Shown one piece after another: positions 8,944 through 18,327 of a DNA stretch of 64,000 bases (within the stretch, counting starts at the first letter, position 1; every line of letters starts with the position of its first letter). This stretch comes from CAYSJU01 sp964431495 (GTDB lineage Bacteria > Omnitrophota > Gorgyraeia > Tantalellales > Tantalellaceae). A program made the translations under genes and the position numbers. The notes beneath the pieces are model-generated. The model had not been told where the DNA came from. It was given only the letters and a program-made list of their open reading frames with translations, and did not search any database. The DNA lies in assembly GCA_964431495.1 (NCBI GenBank), contig CAYSJU010000004.1:1-64000 (forward strand), read 5' to 3'.

Positions 8944-11046
8944 ATGGAACAGATAAAAACTAAATTTGGGCGGGAAGAACTTGTAATTGAGACCGGTAAA
9001 CTGGCAAAACAGGCGGATGGTTCAGTGACTGTCCAGTACGGAGAGACAATGGTTCTCGTGACGTGCGTTTGCGCCAGGAAGGGCAGGGAGGCCGCGTCCT
9101 TTTTCCCGCTGACCGTGGAATACCAGGAGAAAACATTTGCCGCGGGCAAGATACCCGGAGGTTTTTTCAAAAGGGAGGGGAGGCCGTCAGAAAAAGCCAT
9201 ACTTACGGCCAGGATGATCGACAGGCCAATAAGGCCGTTATTCCCGGAAGGGATGCTGAACGAGACCCAGATCGTAGCTACCGTCCTGTCTATCGACGAC
9301 AAGAACGATTCCGATATCCTTGCCATTATCGGCGCGTCAGCGGCTCTTACCATTTCCGATATACCGTTCGACGGACCGATAGGTGCGGCACGTGTGGGAT
9401 TTATTGACGGCCAGTTCGTTTTGAATCCCACTTTCGAGGAAATGGAAAAAAGCGAGCTTGACCTTATAATTACGGCGAACGAAGAAGACGTGATCATGCT
9501 CGAAGCCGGAGCTAACCAGTTCACGGAAGAAAAAATGATCGAAGCGATACGGTTTGGTCACGAGAGCATTAAGCCACTTATCGCGTTGCAGAAACAGCTC
9601 CAGAAAAAGGAAGGCACCCCCAAAAGAGAAGATATCGCCCAGGTAGAGCTGAACGAGGAGCTGTATAGCAAGATCAAGGATAAGGTTAGTGAGAGGCTGA
9701 AAAAGATACTGGCCATGCCCGACAAGCAGCAGCGCATGGAAGCGCTGGATGTGTTGAACAATGAGCTGGTCGAAAAAGAGATCGAAGAGGGCAATGAGTC
9801 TCCCGAGCTTGATGTCAAGACCGTGATCGGTAAACTGGAGAAAGAGGTCGTGAGGGAGATCATATTAATGAGCAAGAAACGCGTTGACGGAAGGGGCTTC
9901 GAAGAGATAAGGGCTCTTTCTTCAGAGGTGAACCCCCTCCCGCGCACGCATGGGTCCGCCCTGTTTACAAGAGGAGAAACGCAGGCCCTTGCCGTAACGA
10001 CACTGGGCACCGGTTCCGACGAACAGATTATCGATGCTCTGGAAGGCGAGAGCAAAAGGACGTTTATGCTTCATTACAATTTTCCCCCGTTTAGCGTGGG
10101 GGAGGCCAAGCCAATGAGAGGTCCGGGCAGAAGAGAGATCGGACATGGAGCTCTTGCCGCGAAGGCGTTGAGGCCCGTCATGCCTTCATCCGAAGAATTC
10201 CCTTACACTATCAGGATCGTGTCCGAGATACTTGAATCGAATGGTTCCAGTTCAATGGCTACCGTATGCGCCAGTTCCATGGCGCTTATGGGAGGCGGTG
10301 TGCCTGTAAAGGCTGCGGTAGGCGGGATAGCAATGGGACTTTTGAAGGAAGGCGATGATTATGTCCTTCTCACTGATATAGCGGGAGTGGAAGACCACTA
10401 TGGCGATATGGATTTCAAGGTCGCCGGCACAGAGAAAGGGATCACCGCCGTACAGATGGACATTAAGATAAAGGGCGTGAATTATGATATTTTGTGTGAA
10501 GGATTTGAGAGCGCCCGTAAAGCGCGGCTGAAGATCCTGGAGCATATGTCCAAGACCGTGAAAGAACCGTTCGAGGAGATATCAGCGACAGCGCCGAGGA
10601 TCGTCACCCTGATGGTACATGTCGACAAGATCCGGGAGGTCATAGGCCCGGGCGGGAAGGTGATACGCAAGATAATAGCCGAGACAGGCTCTGATATCAA
10701 TATCGATGATGACGGTACATGCCAGGTCGCTTCAGCTGACAAGGAATCCCTGGAGAGCGCGGTGCAGATGATAAAGGACATAATAGCTGAACCCGAAGCG
10801 GGTAAGGTCTATCAGGGAAAGATAACAAAGCTGATGGCCTTTGGAGCGTTCTGTGAATTCATGCCGGGTAAGGAAGGGCTTATCCATGTTTCCGAACTTT
10901 CGCGCGAGTATGTCAAGGATGTCAGTTCCGTTGTGAAGGAGGGGGACGCGGTCGAAGTGATCCTGTTCGAGATCGATAGCCAGGGACGGAACAACCTGAG
11001 CATAAAAAGGGCCCAGGAGCTGAAGGAAGCAAAAGAGGCGGAATAA
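8944..11046 (+). CDS. pnp: polyribonucleotide nucleotidyltransferase (PNPase)
   Basis: A 700-residue phosphorolytic 3'-5' exoribonuclease. Two RNase PH domains (about 1-230 and 310-545) surround a helical linker. A KH domain follows with IREVIGPGGKVIRKI near residue 565, then an S1 domain (GKVYQGKITKLMAFGAF and GLIHVSELS) near 620-690. The second core has the usual MRGPGRREIGHGALA motif. Length matches the family. GAAGGAAG precedes the ATG. No trace of a degradosome-binding tail is seen. Confidence 0.96.
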   Translation: MEQIKTKFGREELVIETGKLAKQADGSVTVQYGETMVLVTCVCARKGREAASFFPLTVEYQEKTFAAGKIPGGFFKREGRPSEKAILTARMIDRPIRPLFPEGMLNETQIVATVLSIDDKNDSDILAIIGASAALTISDIPFDGPIGAARVGFIDGQFVLNPTFEEMEKSELDLIITANEEDVIMLEAGANQFTEEKMIEAIRFGHESIKPLIALQKQLQKKEGTPKREDIAQVELNEELYSKIKDKVSERLKKILAMPDKQQRMEALDVLNNELVEKEIEEGNESPELDVKTVIGKLEKEVVREIILMSKKRVDGRGFEEIRALSSEVNPLPRTHGSALFTRGETQALAVTTLGTGSDEQIIDALEGESKRTFMLHYNFPPFSVGEAKPMRGPGRREIGHGALAAKALRPVMPSSEEFPYTIRIVSEILESNGSSSMATVCASSMALMGGGVPVKAAVGGIAMGLLKEGDDYVLLTDIAGVEDHYGDMDFKVAGTEKGITAVQMDIKIKGVNYDILCEGFESARKARLKILEHMSKTVKEPFEEISATAPRIVTLMVHVDKIREVIGPGGKVIRKIIAETGSDINIDDDGTCQVASADKESLESAVQMIKDIIAEPEAGKVYQGKITKLMAFGAFCEFMPGKEGLIHVSELSREYVKDVSSVVKEGDAVEVILFEIDSQGRNNLSIKRAQELKEAKEAE

Positions 11047-11055
11047 TTTAGTTAA

Positions 11056-11125
11056 GGGGTCGCGTCTAGACATTAGACATTTTAGACAATAGAAGAAAAA
11101 ATGTCTAATGTCTAGACGCGACCCC
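11056..11125. repeat. perfect 28-bp inverted repeat between pnp and dut
   Basis: Left arm 11056-11083 and right arm 11098-11125 are exact reverse complements of 28 bases around a 14-base loop. The outer part is GGGGTCGCGTC; the inner part carries repeated TAGAC/ATTAGAC units. The outer GGGGTC links it to the other GGGGTC repeats in the window. The right arm ends 9 bases before the dut start, leaving no room for a normal ribosome site. Confidence 0.85.
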
Positions 11126-11134
11126 ACACCTTTG

Positions 11135-11584
11135 ATGAAAAAAATAAGCATTAAAATAAAAAGGAAAGAAAGCGCGAAGGATTTGCCGGTGCCGGAATAC
11201 GCTACCGCAGGTTCCAGCGGTGTTGATCTTTATGCTGACGTCGAAAAAGACGTTGTTCTGATCCCGGGCGATATAAAACTTGTTTCATGCGGCATTTACA
11301 TCGCTGTTCCTGAAGGATATGAGGCTCAGATAAGGCCGAGAAGCGGTCTGGCGCTGAAGAATGGAATAAGCCTGGTCAATACCCCCGGCACGATAGACTC
11401 TGATTACAGGGGCCTGGTTAATCTTATTGTCGTTAATTTTGGAAAAGATGATTACATAATAAAACGCGGCCAGCGGCTGGCGCAGATGACGATACACGAG
11501 GTCATGCGGGCGGAATTCGAAGAAACGGAAGAGCTGGAGGAGACTGTACGGGCGCATGGAGGATTTGGGCACACAGGTGTGTAG
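11135..11584 (+). CDS. dut: deoxyuridine 5'-triphosphate nucleotidohydrolase
   Basis: A 149-residue dUTPase that hydrolyses dUTP to dUMP and diphosphate. All five motifs are visible: SGVDLYADV, PRSGLALKNG, NTPGTIDSDYRG with the catalytic Asp, RGQRLAQM and the C-terminal RAHGGFGHTG arm. I choose the ATG at 11135; an upstream in-frame ATG at 11108 lies inside the inverted repeat. No purine-rich ribosome site is visible before either, so translation may depend on reinitiation or on the folded leader. Confidence 0.93.
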   Translation: MKKISIKIKRKESAKDLPVPEYATAGSSGVDLYADVEKDVVLIPGDIKLVSCGIYIAVPEGYEAQIRPRSGLALKNGISLVNTPGTIDSDYRGLVNLIVVNFGKDDYIIKRGQRLAQMTIHEVMRAEFEETEELEETVRAHGGFGHTGV

Positions 11585-11636
11585 TAGTCGATGGTCAATG
11601 GTCGATGGCGAGTGGGAATAGAGTGCTATTGATAAT

Positions 11637-12404
11637 ATGACGTTAGTTGAGGCGATAATATCGGGTACGGTTCAGGGTATAACGGAATTTCTCCCGATAT
11701 CCAGTTCAGGGCATCTTGTCCTGCTTCACAGGTATCTCAACATATCCGAGTCCGGCATATTCTTTGATATTTGTTTGCATGTGGGGACACTGGCAGCGGT
11801 GCTCCTGTATTTCAGTAAAGAAATATTAGCAATAATCCGCGAGAGGAACACTTTCCGGGTTCTTTGTATAGCGGTAGCGACCATTCCGGCAATAGTTGCG
11901 GCCTTTTTTTTTGAAGGAATGATATCATCATTCTTCATGGACCCGAAGAAGGTAGCGTTAATGCTGATAGTAACGGGGTTCGTGCTATTTGCCGGGCAGT
12001 TCGGCCTGCGGGCTGGGAGATCGGAAAAGAAGGACCTGACCGTGCTGGACTCCCTGTTAATAGGCATAGCGCAGGCTTTTTCGCTTCTGCCGGGCCTCTC
12101 CCGCAGCGGTGCTACAATATCGACCGGACTTGTCAGGGGCATGAAAGCGGAGACGGCTTTCACCTTTTCGTTTTTACTGGCCATACCGGCGATCATCGGC
12201 GCGGTGTTGTATAATGGGATGAAAAAGATTTCCCGGGACGCGGTCCTGGTCGATGATCCGGTAAATTACATAGCCGGGATGGTAACCGCTTTTGTCGTCG
12301 GGCTGATCTGTCTGCCTTTATTATTGAAGGTCGTTAAACGCAAGCGATTGTATATCTTCGGGATATATTGCCTGGTGCTGGGCATAGGCGGGATATTTTT
12401 CTGA
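11637..12404 (+). CDS. uppP: undecaprenyl-diphosphatase
   Basis: A 255-residue membrane phosphatase of the UppP/BacA family that recycles undecaprenyl pyrophosphate for peptidoglycan and O-antigen synthesis. EFLPISSSGHL near residue 18 and LLPGLSRSGATI near residue 150 are the two signature motifs, set among about eight hydrophobic segments. Upstream lies a string of TCGATGG units (about 11588-11608) related to the repeat at 2646. No clear ribosome site is visible. The next gene, ftsK, starts 10 bases later. Confidence 0.94.
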   Translation: MTLVEAIISGTVQGITEFLPISSSGHLVLLHRYLNISESGIFFDICLHVGTLAAVLLYFSKEILAIIRERNTFRVLCIAVATIPAIVAAFFFEGMISSFFMDPKKVALMLIVTGFVLFAGQFGLRAGRSEKKDLTVLDSLLIGIAQAFSLLPGLSRSGATISTGLVRGMKAETAFTFSFLLAIPAIIGAVLYNGMKKISRDAVLVDDPVNYIAGMVTAFVVGLICLPLLLKVVKRKRLYIFGIYCLVLGIGGIFF

Positions 12405-12414
12405 AAATAATCGG

Positions 12415-14664
12415 GTGGATATGGATAGCGTAAGGAAGAACGAAATAATAGCCGTAGTGCTCTTCGCGATAAGCCTGTTCCTTTTTCTGAGCATCTTTAC
12501 TTTCAATGAACAAGACCTGTCTTTTTATGTCAGCTATCCCAATCCTGCCAGTCGTAACATGACCGGGATCGTCGGCGCGTATATAAGCGGTATTCTGCTT
12601 TTTTTGATGGGAAGGGCATCCTATGTCATACCGGGGCTTACTCTGATCTGGGGCGTATCGCGCCTTCTCCAGATGGAGCCGAGGAAGTTCTTTTTTAAGC
12701 TTTTCGGGACGGTCTTTCTCGTAACCGCGGTCAGCGCCAGTCTGAGCATGTTGAATTATTCCAGCAGGACTCTGGCATTCGCCAGCGGCGGGCTGATAGG
12801 AGCGGCCGTATCAGGTTTTCTTATAAAATATCTGGGCATGATCGGAAGCGCTGTCTTCATTTCCGCGACAATAGTCCTGTCAGTGCTGATAGCCACAGAG
12901 TTCCTGATCCTGCCTTTGCTTATTGGAGCGATAAAACTCATAGCCGGGGTGCCAGGCCGTCTGATGTCATCTATAACACGGAAGGCAAGGGACTCTTTTT
13001 CCAGAAAAAGGCCGGGAAAATCCGGACTGAAGGAAGCCAAGGCGGAGATAGAAAAAAAGCTTGAGCTCATAAGGAAGCAGGTGGCCGAATCACGCCAGAC
13101 GGCTCGATCCAATATAAAAACGGGCAAGACCCGGATAAGTGAAAAAGCGGGCAAAGAGCCCAGGGTAGTGACGGAGAAGGAGCCACGTGAAACAAAAGCC
13201 GCGCCGGCACGGGTTGCTTCGGTTTCAGACGGTTCCAGCGGAGAGCTAGTCGATTATAGATTGCCGGGACTGGATCTCCTGAAGAAGCCGGCAAAAGGCG
13301 ACGAAGGGGACGACGAAGATGCCCTTCAGGCAAAGGCGGCTCTGTTGGAAAACACACTTTCCGAGTTTGGAGTATCGGCTAAGGTGGTAAAAATAAACAG
13401 GGGTCCTGTTATAACCATGTACGAACTGGAACCGGCAGTCGGCACAAAGGTGACCAGGATCACTTCTCTTGGAGATAATATTTCGCTTTCCATGAAATCG
13501 GCGAACATAAGGATCATCGCTCCTTTACCCGGAAAAGGCACCATAGGCATTGAGGTGCCGAACGACAAAAGCGAGCTTGTACTTCTCGGGGACATCCTTG
13601 GATCAGAAGTGTACAATGAAGAAGAGGCCCCTCTGAAGATCGCGATGGGCAAGGACATATCTGGAGATTCAATAGTCATGGACCTTGGGGCGATGCCGCA
13701 CCTCCTGATAGCCGGAGCCACCGGCTCGGGGAAAACGGTATGTATAAACAGTCTTGTCAGCAGCCTCTTGTTCAATAATTCCCCTGAAGAATTGAAATTT
13801 CTTATGGTCGACCCAAAAAGGGTGGAACTCATGATGTTCGCGGGTATACCGCATCTCATATCACCGATTGTTACCAGTCCCAAAAAAGTCGCCGCCGCCC
13901 TGGAATGGATCATCGGCGAGATGGAGCGCCGGTACGATCTGTTCGCGGGAAAGGGTGTAAGGAATATCATCTCCTACAAAGAAAAAGCCGAGAAGGACTG
14001 GGAGAACCTTCCCTATATAATCATCATCATAGATGAACTGGCTGACCTTATGGCGGTTTCCCAGCAGGAGATCGAGGGCTCTATCATGCGCCTGGCGCAG
14101 CTTTCCCGCGCCGCGGGGATACACATGATACTTGCAACGCAGAGGCCTTCCGTAAACGTTGTGACGGGTGTTATTAAAGCCAACTTCCCGGCAAGGATAT
14201 CCTTCAAAGTTGCCTCAAAAGTGGATTCAAGGACCGTCCTTGACATGAACGGAGCGGAAAAGCTGCTGGGGAGAGGGGATATGCTGCTAATGGAGCCAGG
14301 GAGGAGCGATGTCATCCGTGGCCAGTGCAGTCTTGTGGAAGACGCGGAGATAAGAAATATAGTCAAGTTCATAAAATCCCAGGCCAGTCCGCAATACCTG
14401 AAAAGCGTGGTAGAGAAACAGGAGAGAAGAGCGACGGGATTTTCCAAGGGAGAGGATGAACTGTATGAGGAAGCGGTGAAGATGGTCCTGGACATCAAAC
14501 AGGCATCGGTATCCATGATACAGAGAAGGCTAAAAGTGGGGTATGCAAGGGCCGCCAGGCTGATAGATATCATGGAAGAAGAAGGCGTTGTCGGCCCGTA
14601 TAATGGAGCAAGACCCAGAGACATTCTTGTAGAGAGTATAGAAGACCTGAAGAAAGAAGAGTAG
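12415..14664 (+). CDS. ftsK: DNA translocase FtsK/SpoIIIE
   Basis: A 749-residue septal DNA pump. Four hydrophobic segments occupy about residues 10-170, a charged linker about 180-290, then the alpha/beta motor with Walker A GATGSGKT near 435 and a Walker B IIIIIDELADL near 540. The C-terminal gamma winged helix (VSMIQRRLKVGYARAARLID) reads KOPS-like sequences and can activate XerD, whose gene lies upstream. The start is GTG, with an in-frame ATG two codons on. Length is close to the short FtsK class. Confidence 0.95.
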   Translation: MDMDSVRKNEIIAVVLFAISLFLFLSIFTFNEQDLSFYVSYPNPASRNMTGIVGAYISGILLFLMGRASYVIPGLTLIWGVSRLLQMEPRKFFFKLFGTVFLVTAVSASLSMLNYSSRTLAFASGGLIGAAVSGFLIKYLGMIGSAVFISATIVLSVLIATEFLILPLLIGAIKLIAGVPGRLMSSITRKARDSFSRKRPGKSGLKEAKAEIEKKLELIRKQVAESRQTARSNIKTGKTRISEKAGKEPRVVTEKEPRETKAAPARVASVSDGSSGELVDYRLPGLDLLKKPAKGDEGDDEDALQAKAALLENTLSEFGVSAKVVKINRGPVITMYELEPAVGTKVTRITSLGDNISLSMKSANIRIIAPLPGKGTIGIEVPNDKSELVLLGDILGSEVYNEEEAPLKIAMGKDISGDSIVMDLGAMPHLLIAGATGSGKTVCINSLVSSLLFNNSPEELKFLMVDPKRVELMMFAGIPHLISPIVTSPKKVAAALEWIIGEMERRYDLFAGKGVRNIISYKEKAEKDWENLPYIIIIIDELADLMAVSQQEIEGSIMRLAQLSRAAGIHMILATQRPSVNVVTGVIKANFPARISFKVASKVDSRTVLDMNGAEKLLGRGDMLLMEPGRSDVIRGQCSLVEDAEIRNIVKFIKSQASPQYLKSVVEKQERRATGFSKGEDELYEEAVKMVLDIKQASVSMIQRRLKVGYARAARLIDIMEEEGVVGPYNGARPRDILVESIEDLKKEE

Positions 14665-14667
14665 AGC

Positions 14668-15537
14668 ATGCCGACACCCAGGGAACTTGGAAATATTTTT
14701 AAAAAAGCGCGGGAGGAACGCGGGATCGACCGGGAAGAGGCGAACGTGCGTTCGCGGATACACCCGAACGTCATAAAGGATATAGAGACTGGCGCGTACG
14801 AGAGGCTGGGGAAAATATATATAAAGAGTTTCATGAAAAAATACGCGGCTTTTCTGGAGATGGACGCGCAGGACGTCATTGATAAATTTGAATCCATATA
14901 TGATGAGGTCCCCGAACAGGAGATCCCGCCGGAGAAGGTGGAGCAGGAAAGAAAAGGCATAAGGGATCTCAGCAAAAGCGGGCTGATAATCGACAGGGAG
15001 AAAGGTTTCCCCATTGTGCTGGCAACGGCTGTAGCGGTGGTCCTTATCGTGCTGGTCCTGGCATTTACCGGCAGGAAAGGGGAAGAGACTCCTGTCGGCA
15101 GGGCAGAACCCGGGGTCAAGCCGATAGCAGTCCGGCCCGTTCCTGAAAAGAAGAAAGCGGCCAGGGTCGAGAAGGAAACAAAAACCGAAGCGAAAAAATC
15201 CCCTGCCAAGGAGAAGCCGGCTCCGCGGAAAATAGCAGCCGGGCCAGTGGTTCCTAAGGCTGAGCCCGTGGTTTTGACGCTTCTTGCCCGCGGTGAAGTA
15301 TGGATCAATGTTTTCAATGAGTCCGAAACGGTCTTTGTGGGCACGCTGAAAAGAAGGGACGTAAAGACATTCAAGTCCGACGGGCCCCTGACCGTGTGGA
15401 CGGGTAAGGGGGAGAACCTCTATTTTACGGTCAATAGACGCGATGTCGGAAGGGTCGCCGACGGGGTCGTTAAAGATATATATGTTTCAGCAAAAGGGAT
15501 AAAGGCAGGGAATAAGTGGGTAACCCGGTTTGACTAA
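14668..15537 (+). CDS. RodZ-like protein, HTH plus DUF4115
   Basis: A 289-residue membrane protein. Residues 1-75 form an XRE-like helix-turn-helix (GNIFKKAREERGIDREE). A single membrane segment sits near residues 112-132 (VLATAVAVVLIVLVLAF), followed by a Lys/Ala/Pro-rich linker and a C-terminal beta domain of the DUF4115 type (about 208-285). This is the layout of RodZ, which links MreB to the cell-wall elongation machinery. No mreB is in the window. It follows ftsK by 3 bases. Confidence 0.85.
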   Translation: MPTPRELGNIFKKAREERGIDREEANVRSRIHPNVIKDIETGAYERLGKIYIKSFMKKYAAFLEMDAQDVIDKFESIYDEVPEQEIPPEKVEQERKGIRDLSKSGLIIDREKGFPIVLATAVAVVLIVLVLAFTGRKGEETPVGRAEPGVKPIAVRPVPEKKKAARVEKETKTEAKKSPAKEKPAPRKIAAGPVVPKAEPVVLTLLARGEVWINVFNESETVFVGTLKRRDVKTFKSDGPLTVWTGKGENLYFTVNRRDVGRVADGVVKDIYVSAKGIKAGNKWVTRFD

Positions 15538-15547
15538 AGGTCCGCGC

Positions 15548-16891
15548 ATGAATAAGATCTACATCATGAGCCTCGGGTGCCCGCGTAATCTGCTTGACAG
15601 TGAAGTGCTTCAAGGCTCTCTGGAAAAAATGGGATTCACGATATCGGATATGGCTGAGGATGCAGATGTGGCCATTGTCAACACGTGCGGGTTCATCCAG
15701 GACGCGAAAGAAGAATCCATAGACATGATCCTCCGGCTTGCTGAACTCAAGAAAGATGGAAGGATAAAGAGACTTATCGTCACCGGCTGTCTGTCACAGA
15801 GATACCCGGAAGAGCTTATGGATGAGATAGAAGAGATCGACGCGGTTTATGGCTCTTCTGATTTCACCGAGATCCCCGGCCAGATAGACGCGGTCCTCGC
15901 GGGCGAGAGAATAAAGAAAGTCGCTCCCATTTCCGATTTTTTATATGACGATTCAAGTGAAAGAGCCTACCTGACCCCCGCGCATTACGCTTATCTGAAG
16001 GTACAGGAAGGATGTCCTAACAGGTGTTCTTACTGCGTTATTCCGGATATCAGAGGGCCGCTTCGCAGCCGCGCCATTGATTCGGTAATACGCGAAACAG
16101 AGAAGATAAAGTCAGATCGGGACCTGAAAGAGCTTATCCTTATCGGGCAGGATATTACATCTTTCGGGATCGAGCGGGCCGGTCGCCCGGAACTCGCGGA
16201 TCTCCTGAAAAAACTCAGTCCCGTTATGAAGAACGGCTGGCTAAGGCTGTTATATACCCACCCGGCGCACTTTACAGATGAGCTTATAGATGTAATAGCA
16301 GGGCATGAGAATATATGCAGATATATAGATCTTCCCATACAGCATATAAACGATAAAATATTGAAAGATATGGGCCGTCCTCCTGCCGGGAGTAAGATCG
16401 CAGGTCTCATAGGACGCATCCGGTCCCGTATTAACGGGGTTGTATTAAGGACATCCGTCATAGTCGGTTTCCCGGGAGAGACAGACCGGCAGTTCAGGAA
16501 ATTCCTTGATTTTTTAAAAGAAACAAAATTCGAACGCCTTGGAGCGTTTATATATTCAAGGGAAGAGGGCACCAGGGCCGCGGAGTTTAAGGGGCAGATA
16601 CCGGAAGATGTGAAAAAAGCCAGGTTCGATGAAGTCATGAAGCTGCAACAGGAGATTTCCAGTGATAATAATCTTGAATATCTGGACAGGACAATGAAGG
16701 TCCTGGTAGATGAGAGGATAAGCGGACAGGAAGGGCCGGAGCCAGACCTGTTTTCAGGAAGGACATACATGGATGCGCCGGAAGTGGACGGTGTCGTGTA
16801 TGTGCAGGGGAAGAATATCAGAACCGGCCAATTCGCGCAGGTAAGGATAACCGGGAGCATGGAATATGATCTGATAGGAGAAAGCGTATGA
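15548..16891 (+). CDS. rimO: ribosomal protein S12 methylthiotransferase
   Basis: A radical SAM enzyme adding a methylthio group to Asp89 (E. coli numbering) of protein S12. The N-terminal MSLGCPRNLLDSE is the RimO hallmark. Two further Cys of the UPF0004 domain (NTCGFI, VTGCLSQR) and the radical SAM CPNRCSYC motif follow, with a C-terminal TRAM domain. The ATG at 15548 with AAAGG upstream is preferred over an upstream TTG at 15530 that would overlap the previous gene. A second methylthiotransferase (mtaB) lies near 48385. Confidence 0.94.
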   Translation: MNKIYIMSLGCPRNLLDSEVLQGSLEKMGFTISDMAEDADVAIVNTCGFIQDAKEESIDMILRLAELKKDGRIKRLIVTGCLSQRYPEELMDEIEEIDAVYGSSDFTEIPGQIDAVLAGERIKKVAPISDFLYDDSSERAYLTPAHYAYLKVQEGCPNRCSYCVIPDIRGPLRSRAIDSVIRETEKIKSDRDLKELILIGQDITSFGIERAGRPELADLLKKLSPVMKNGWLRLLYTHPAHFTDELIDVIAGHENICRYIDLPIQHINDKILKDMGRPPAGSKIAGLIGRIRSRINGVVLRTSVIVGFPGETDRQFRKFLDFLKETKFERLGAFIYSREEGTRAAEFKGQIPEDVKKARFDEVMKLQQEISSDNNLEYLDRTMKVLVDERISGQEGPEPDLFSGRTYMDAPEVDGVVYVQGKNIRTGQFAQVRITGSMEYDLIGESV

Positions 16892-17478
16892 ACCTGCCCA
16901 ATAAGATCACATTAGCGCGGATAGGCCTGACATTCATTTTCATGTTTTTTCTCTTCTCAAAAGGGATTGTGTTCAAGTCCCTGGCTCTGGCAACTTTCAT
17001 AATAGCCGCGTTAAGCGATTACCTGGACGGATTCATAGCCCAGAAATATCATATCACGTCGGTCTTCGGCAAGCTTATGGATCCCATAGCCGATAAAATA
17101 CTGGTCCTTGCGGCTTTTCTTGCGTTTGTGGAGATGGAACTTATCCCGGCATGGATGGTGGTGATAATCATAATGAGGGAACTGGTCATAACCGGGCTCA
17201 GAATAATAGCTCTGAAGAACGATGAGGTGCTGCCAGCGGACATGGGAGGTAAGCAGAAGACGGTTTCGCAATATGTATCAATACTGGTCATCCTGGTATT
17301 TATAATTTTCAAGGAGGCCGGTGTGAGGACCATTGGGTTCTGGGATGCTTCATTTGAATACTGGTACAGGCAGATAATCTTTGTATTGATGCTTGTGACT
17401 GTTATGCTCACGATGGTGAGCGGTATTTCATATATGGTTAATAACAAAAAATACTTTCTGAATGGAAAAAGCCGATAA
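16888..17478 (+). CDS. pgsA: CDP-diacylglycerol-glycerol-3-phosphate 3-phosphatidyltransferase
   Basis: A 196-residue integral membrane CDP-alcohol phosphatidyltransferase. The motif SDYLDGFIAQ followed by FGKLMDPIADK carries the four metal-binding Asp; the usual AR after DG-x2 is AQ here. It makes phosphatidylglycerophosphate. The next gene encodes the matching phosphatase, which supports PgsA over other CDP-alcohol transferases. The start overlaps the rimO stop by four bases (ATGA). Confidence 0.92.
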   Translation: MNLPNKITLARIGLTFIFMFFLFSKGIVFKSLALATFIIAALSDYLDGFIAQKYHITSVFGKLMDPIADKILVLAAFLAFVEMELIPAWMVVIIIMRELVITGLRIIALKNDEVLPADMGGKQKTVSQYVSILVILVFIIFKEAGVRTIGFWDASFEYWYRQIIFVLMLVTVMLTMVSGISYMVNNKKYFLNGKSR

Positions 17479-17920
17479 AACAGCATACGCGATCGCCACA
17501 GTATTTAATCTGGGAAGGCTTCCCATGGCTCCCGGAACATGGGGAAGCCTGGGGGGGCTTCTTTTGTGCCTGGTGCTTCATAGCTATCCCGTGGTTTATG
17601 TTTTTGTCTTTATAGGTCTTTTTATCCTTGGTGTCATCTCTGCCGGAAAGGTCGAAACAGAAGAGGGGATCAAGGACCCTTCACTGGTGGTAATCGACGA
17701 GTTTACCTGCATATTTCCCGTTTTTTTTCTTATCCCTCTCAAGCCAGCCTATATTTTCATTGGATTTTTAATATATCGACTGATGGATATTGTAAAGATC
17801 CCTCCGGCCAGAAGCCTTGAAAGGATAAAAGGCGGGTGGGGTATAATGCTCGATGATCTCGTTGCCGGTATTTATACCAATCTCATCCTTCAATTAATTA
17901 TTTTCTTTAAAATATTTTGA
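17462..17920 (+). CDS. pgpA: phosphatidylglycerophosphatase A
   Basis: A 152-residue membrane phosphatase of the PgpA family, with the GRLPMAPGTWGSL motif near residue 18 and VVIDEFTC near residue 76. It converts phosphatidylglycerophosphate to phosphatidylglycerol, following directly on the PgsA reaction. The start overlaps the end of pgsA by 17 bases. It ends the long + strand operon; a repeat-bearing gap follows. Confidence 0.92.
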   Translation: MEKADKTAYAIATVFNLGRLPMAPGTWGSLGGLLLCLVLHSYPVVYVFVFIGLFILGVISAGKVETEEGIKDPSLVVIDEFTCIFPVFFLIPLKPAYIFIGFLIYRLMDIVKIPPARSLERIKGGWGIMLDDLVAGIYTNLILQLIIFFKIF

Positions 17921-17930
17921 GCTGAAAGTT

Positions 17931-18120
17931 TTTTCCCGGGCAAATTCTTAACGTCTTTTATTCCGCTTTTGAGGGAACATGGCAGAACTCGCCCCGCTAC
18001 TCATAGCAGGTCACCCTTAAGAGGGACCTACTATGGGATCCCACTACGTTCATTTTACACCGAAAAGTATACCCGCCGCCCCTTTCATAGAGGTGGAAAT
18101 TTAGAGTAAGAATTTTGGGG
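17931..18120 (+). repeat. dispersed structured repeat, copy A
   Basis: The block 17931-17996 is a close match to the reverse complement of 26545-26610. The block 18050-18120 is a close match to the reverse complement of about 49722-49775, and part of it matches 26340-26366 reversed. Between them sits a hairpin, CATAGCAGGTC with AGGGACCTACTATG, at about 18003-18034. No coding frame is convincing here. The three places look like full, extended and partial copies of one element family. Confidence 0.7.
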
Positions 18121-18163
18121 TTCTTCCCTAAAACGCGGGCATTTACTCAAAAAGGTTGAAAAC

Positions 18164-18191
18164 TTGATTTATTATCAAAAAACATTATACT
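18164..18191 (+). promoter_or_regulatory. promoter upstream of the small HTH gene
   Basis: TTGATT (18164-18169), 16-base spacer, TATACT (18186-18191). The leader to the ATG at 18328 would be about 130 bases and A+T-rich, with no recognisable riboswitch. Confidence 0.45.
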
Positions 18192-18327
18192 TAACAGCAC
18201 TCAACTAATACGAAGTGTATAAAATATAACAATACGTACTGGCTTATAATAATGTAAAGCAAAATATGATAACATCTCCAGTGGTAGGGGAAAATGTGTC
18301 ATCTTTTTATTGAACAGGAGGAAGGAT

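Noticed and set aside
14013..15374. 453-codon open frame on the - strand opposite ftsK and the rodZ-like gene
   Set aside because: It is antisense to two well-supported genes, shows Ser-rich low-complexity translation and no family motif.
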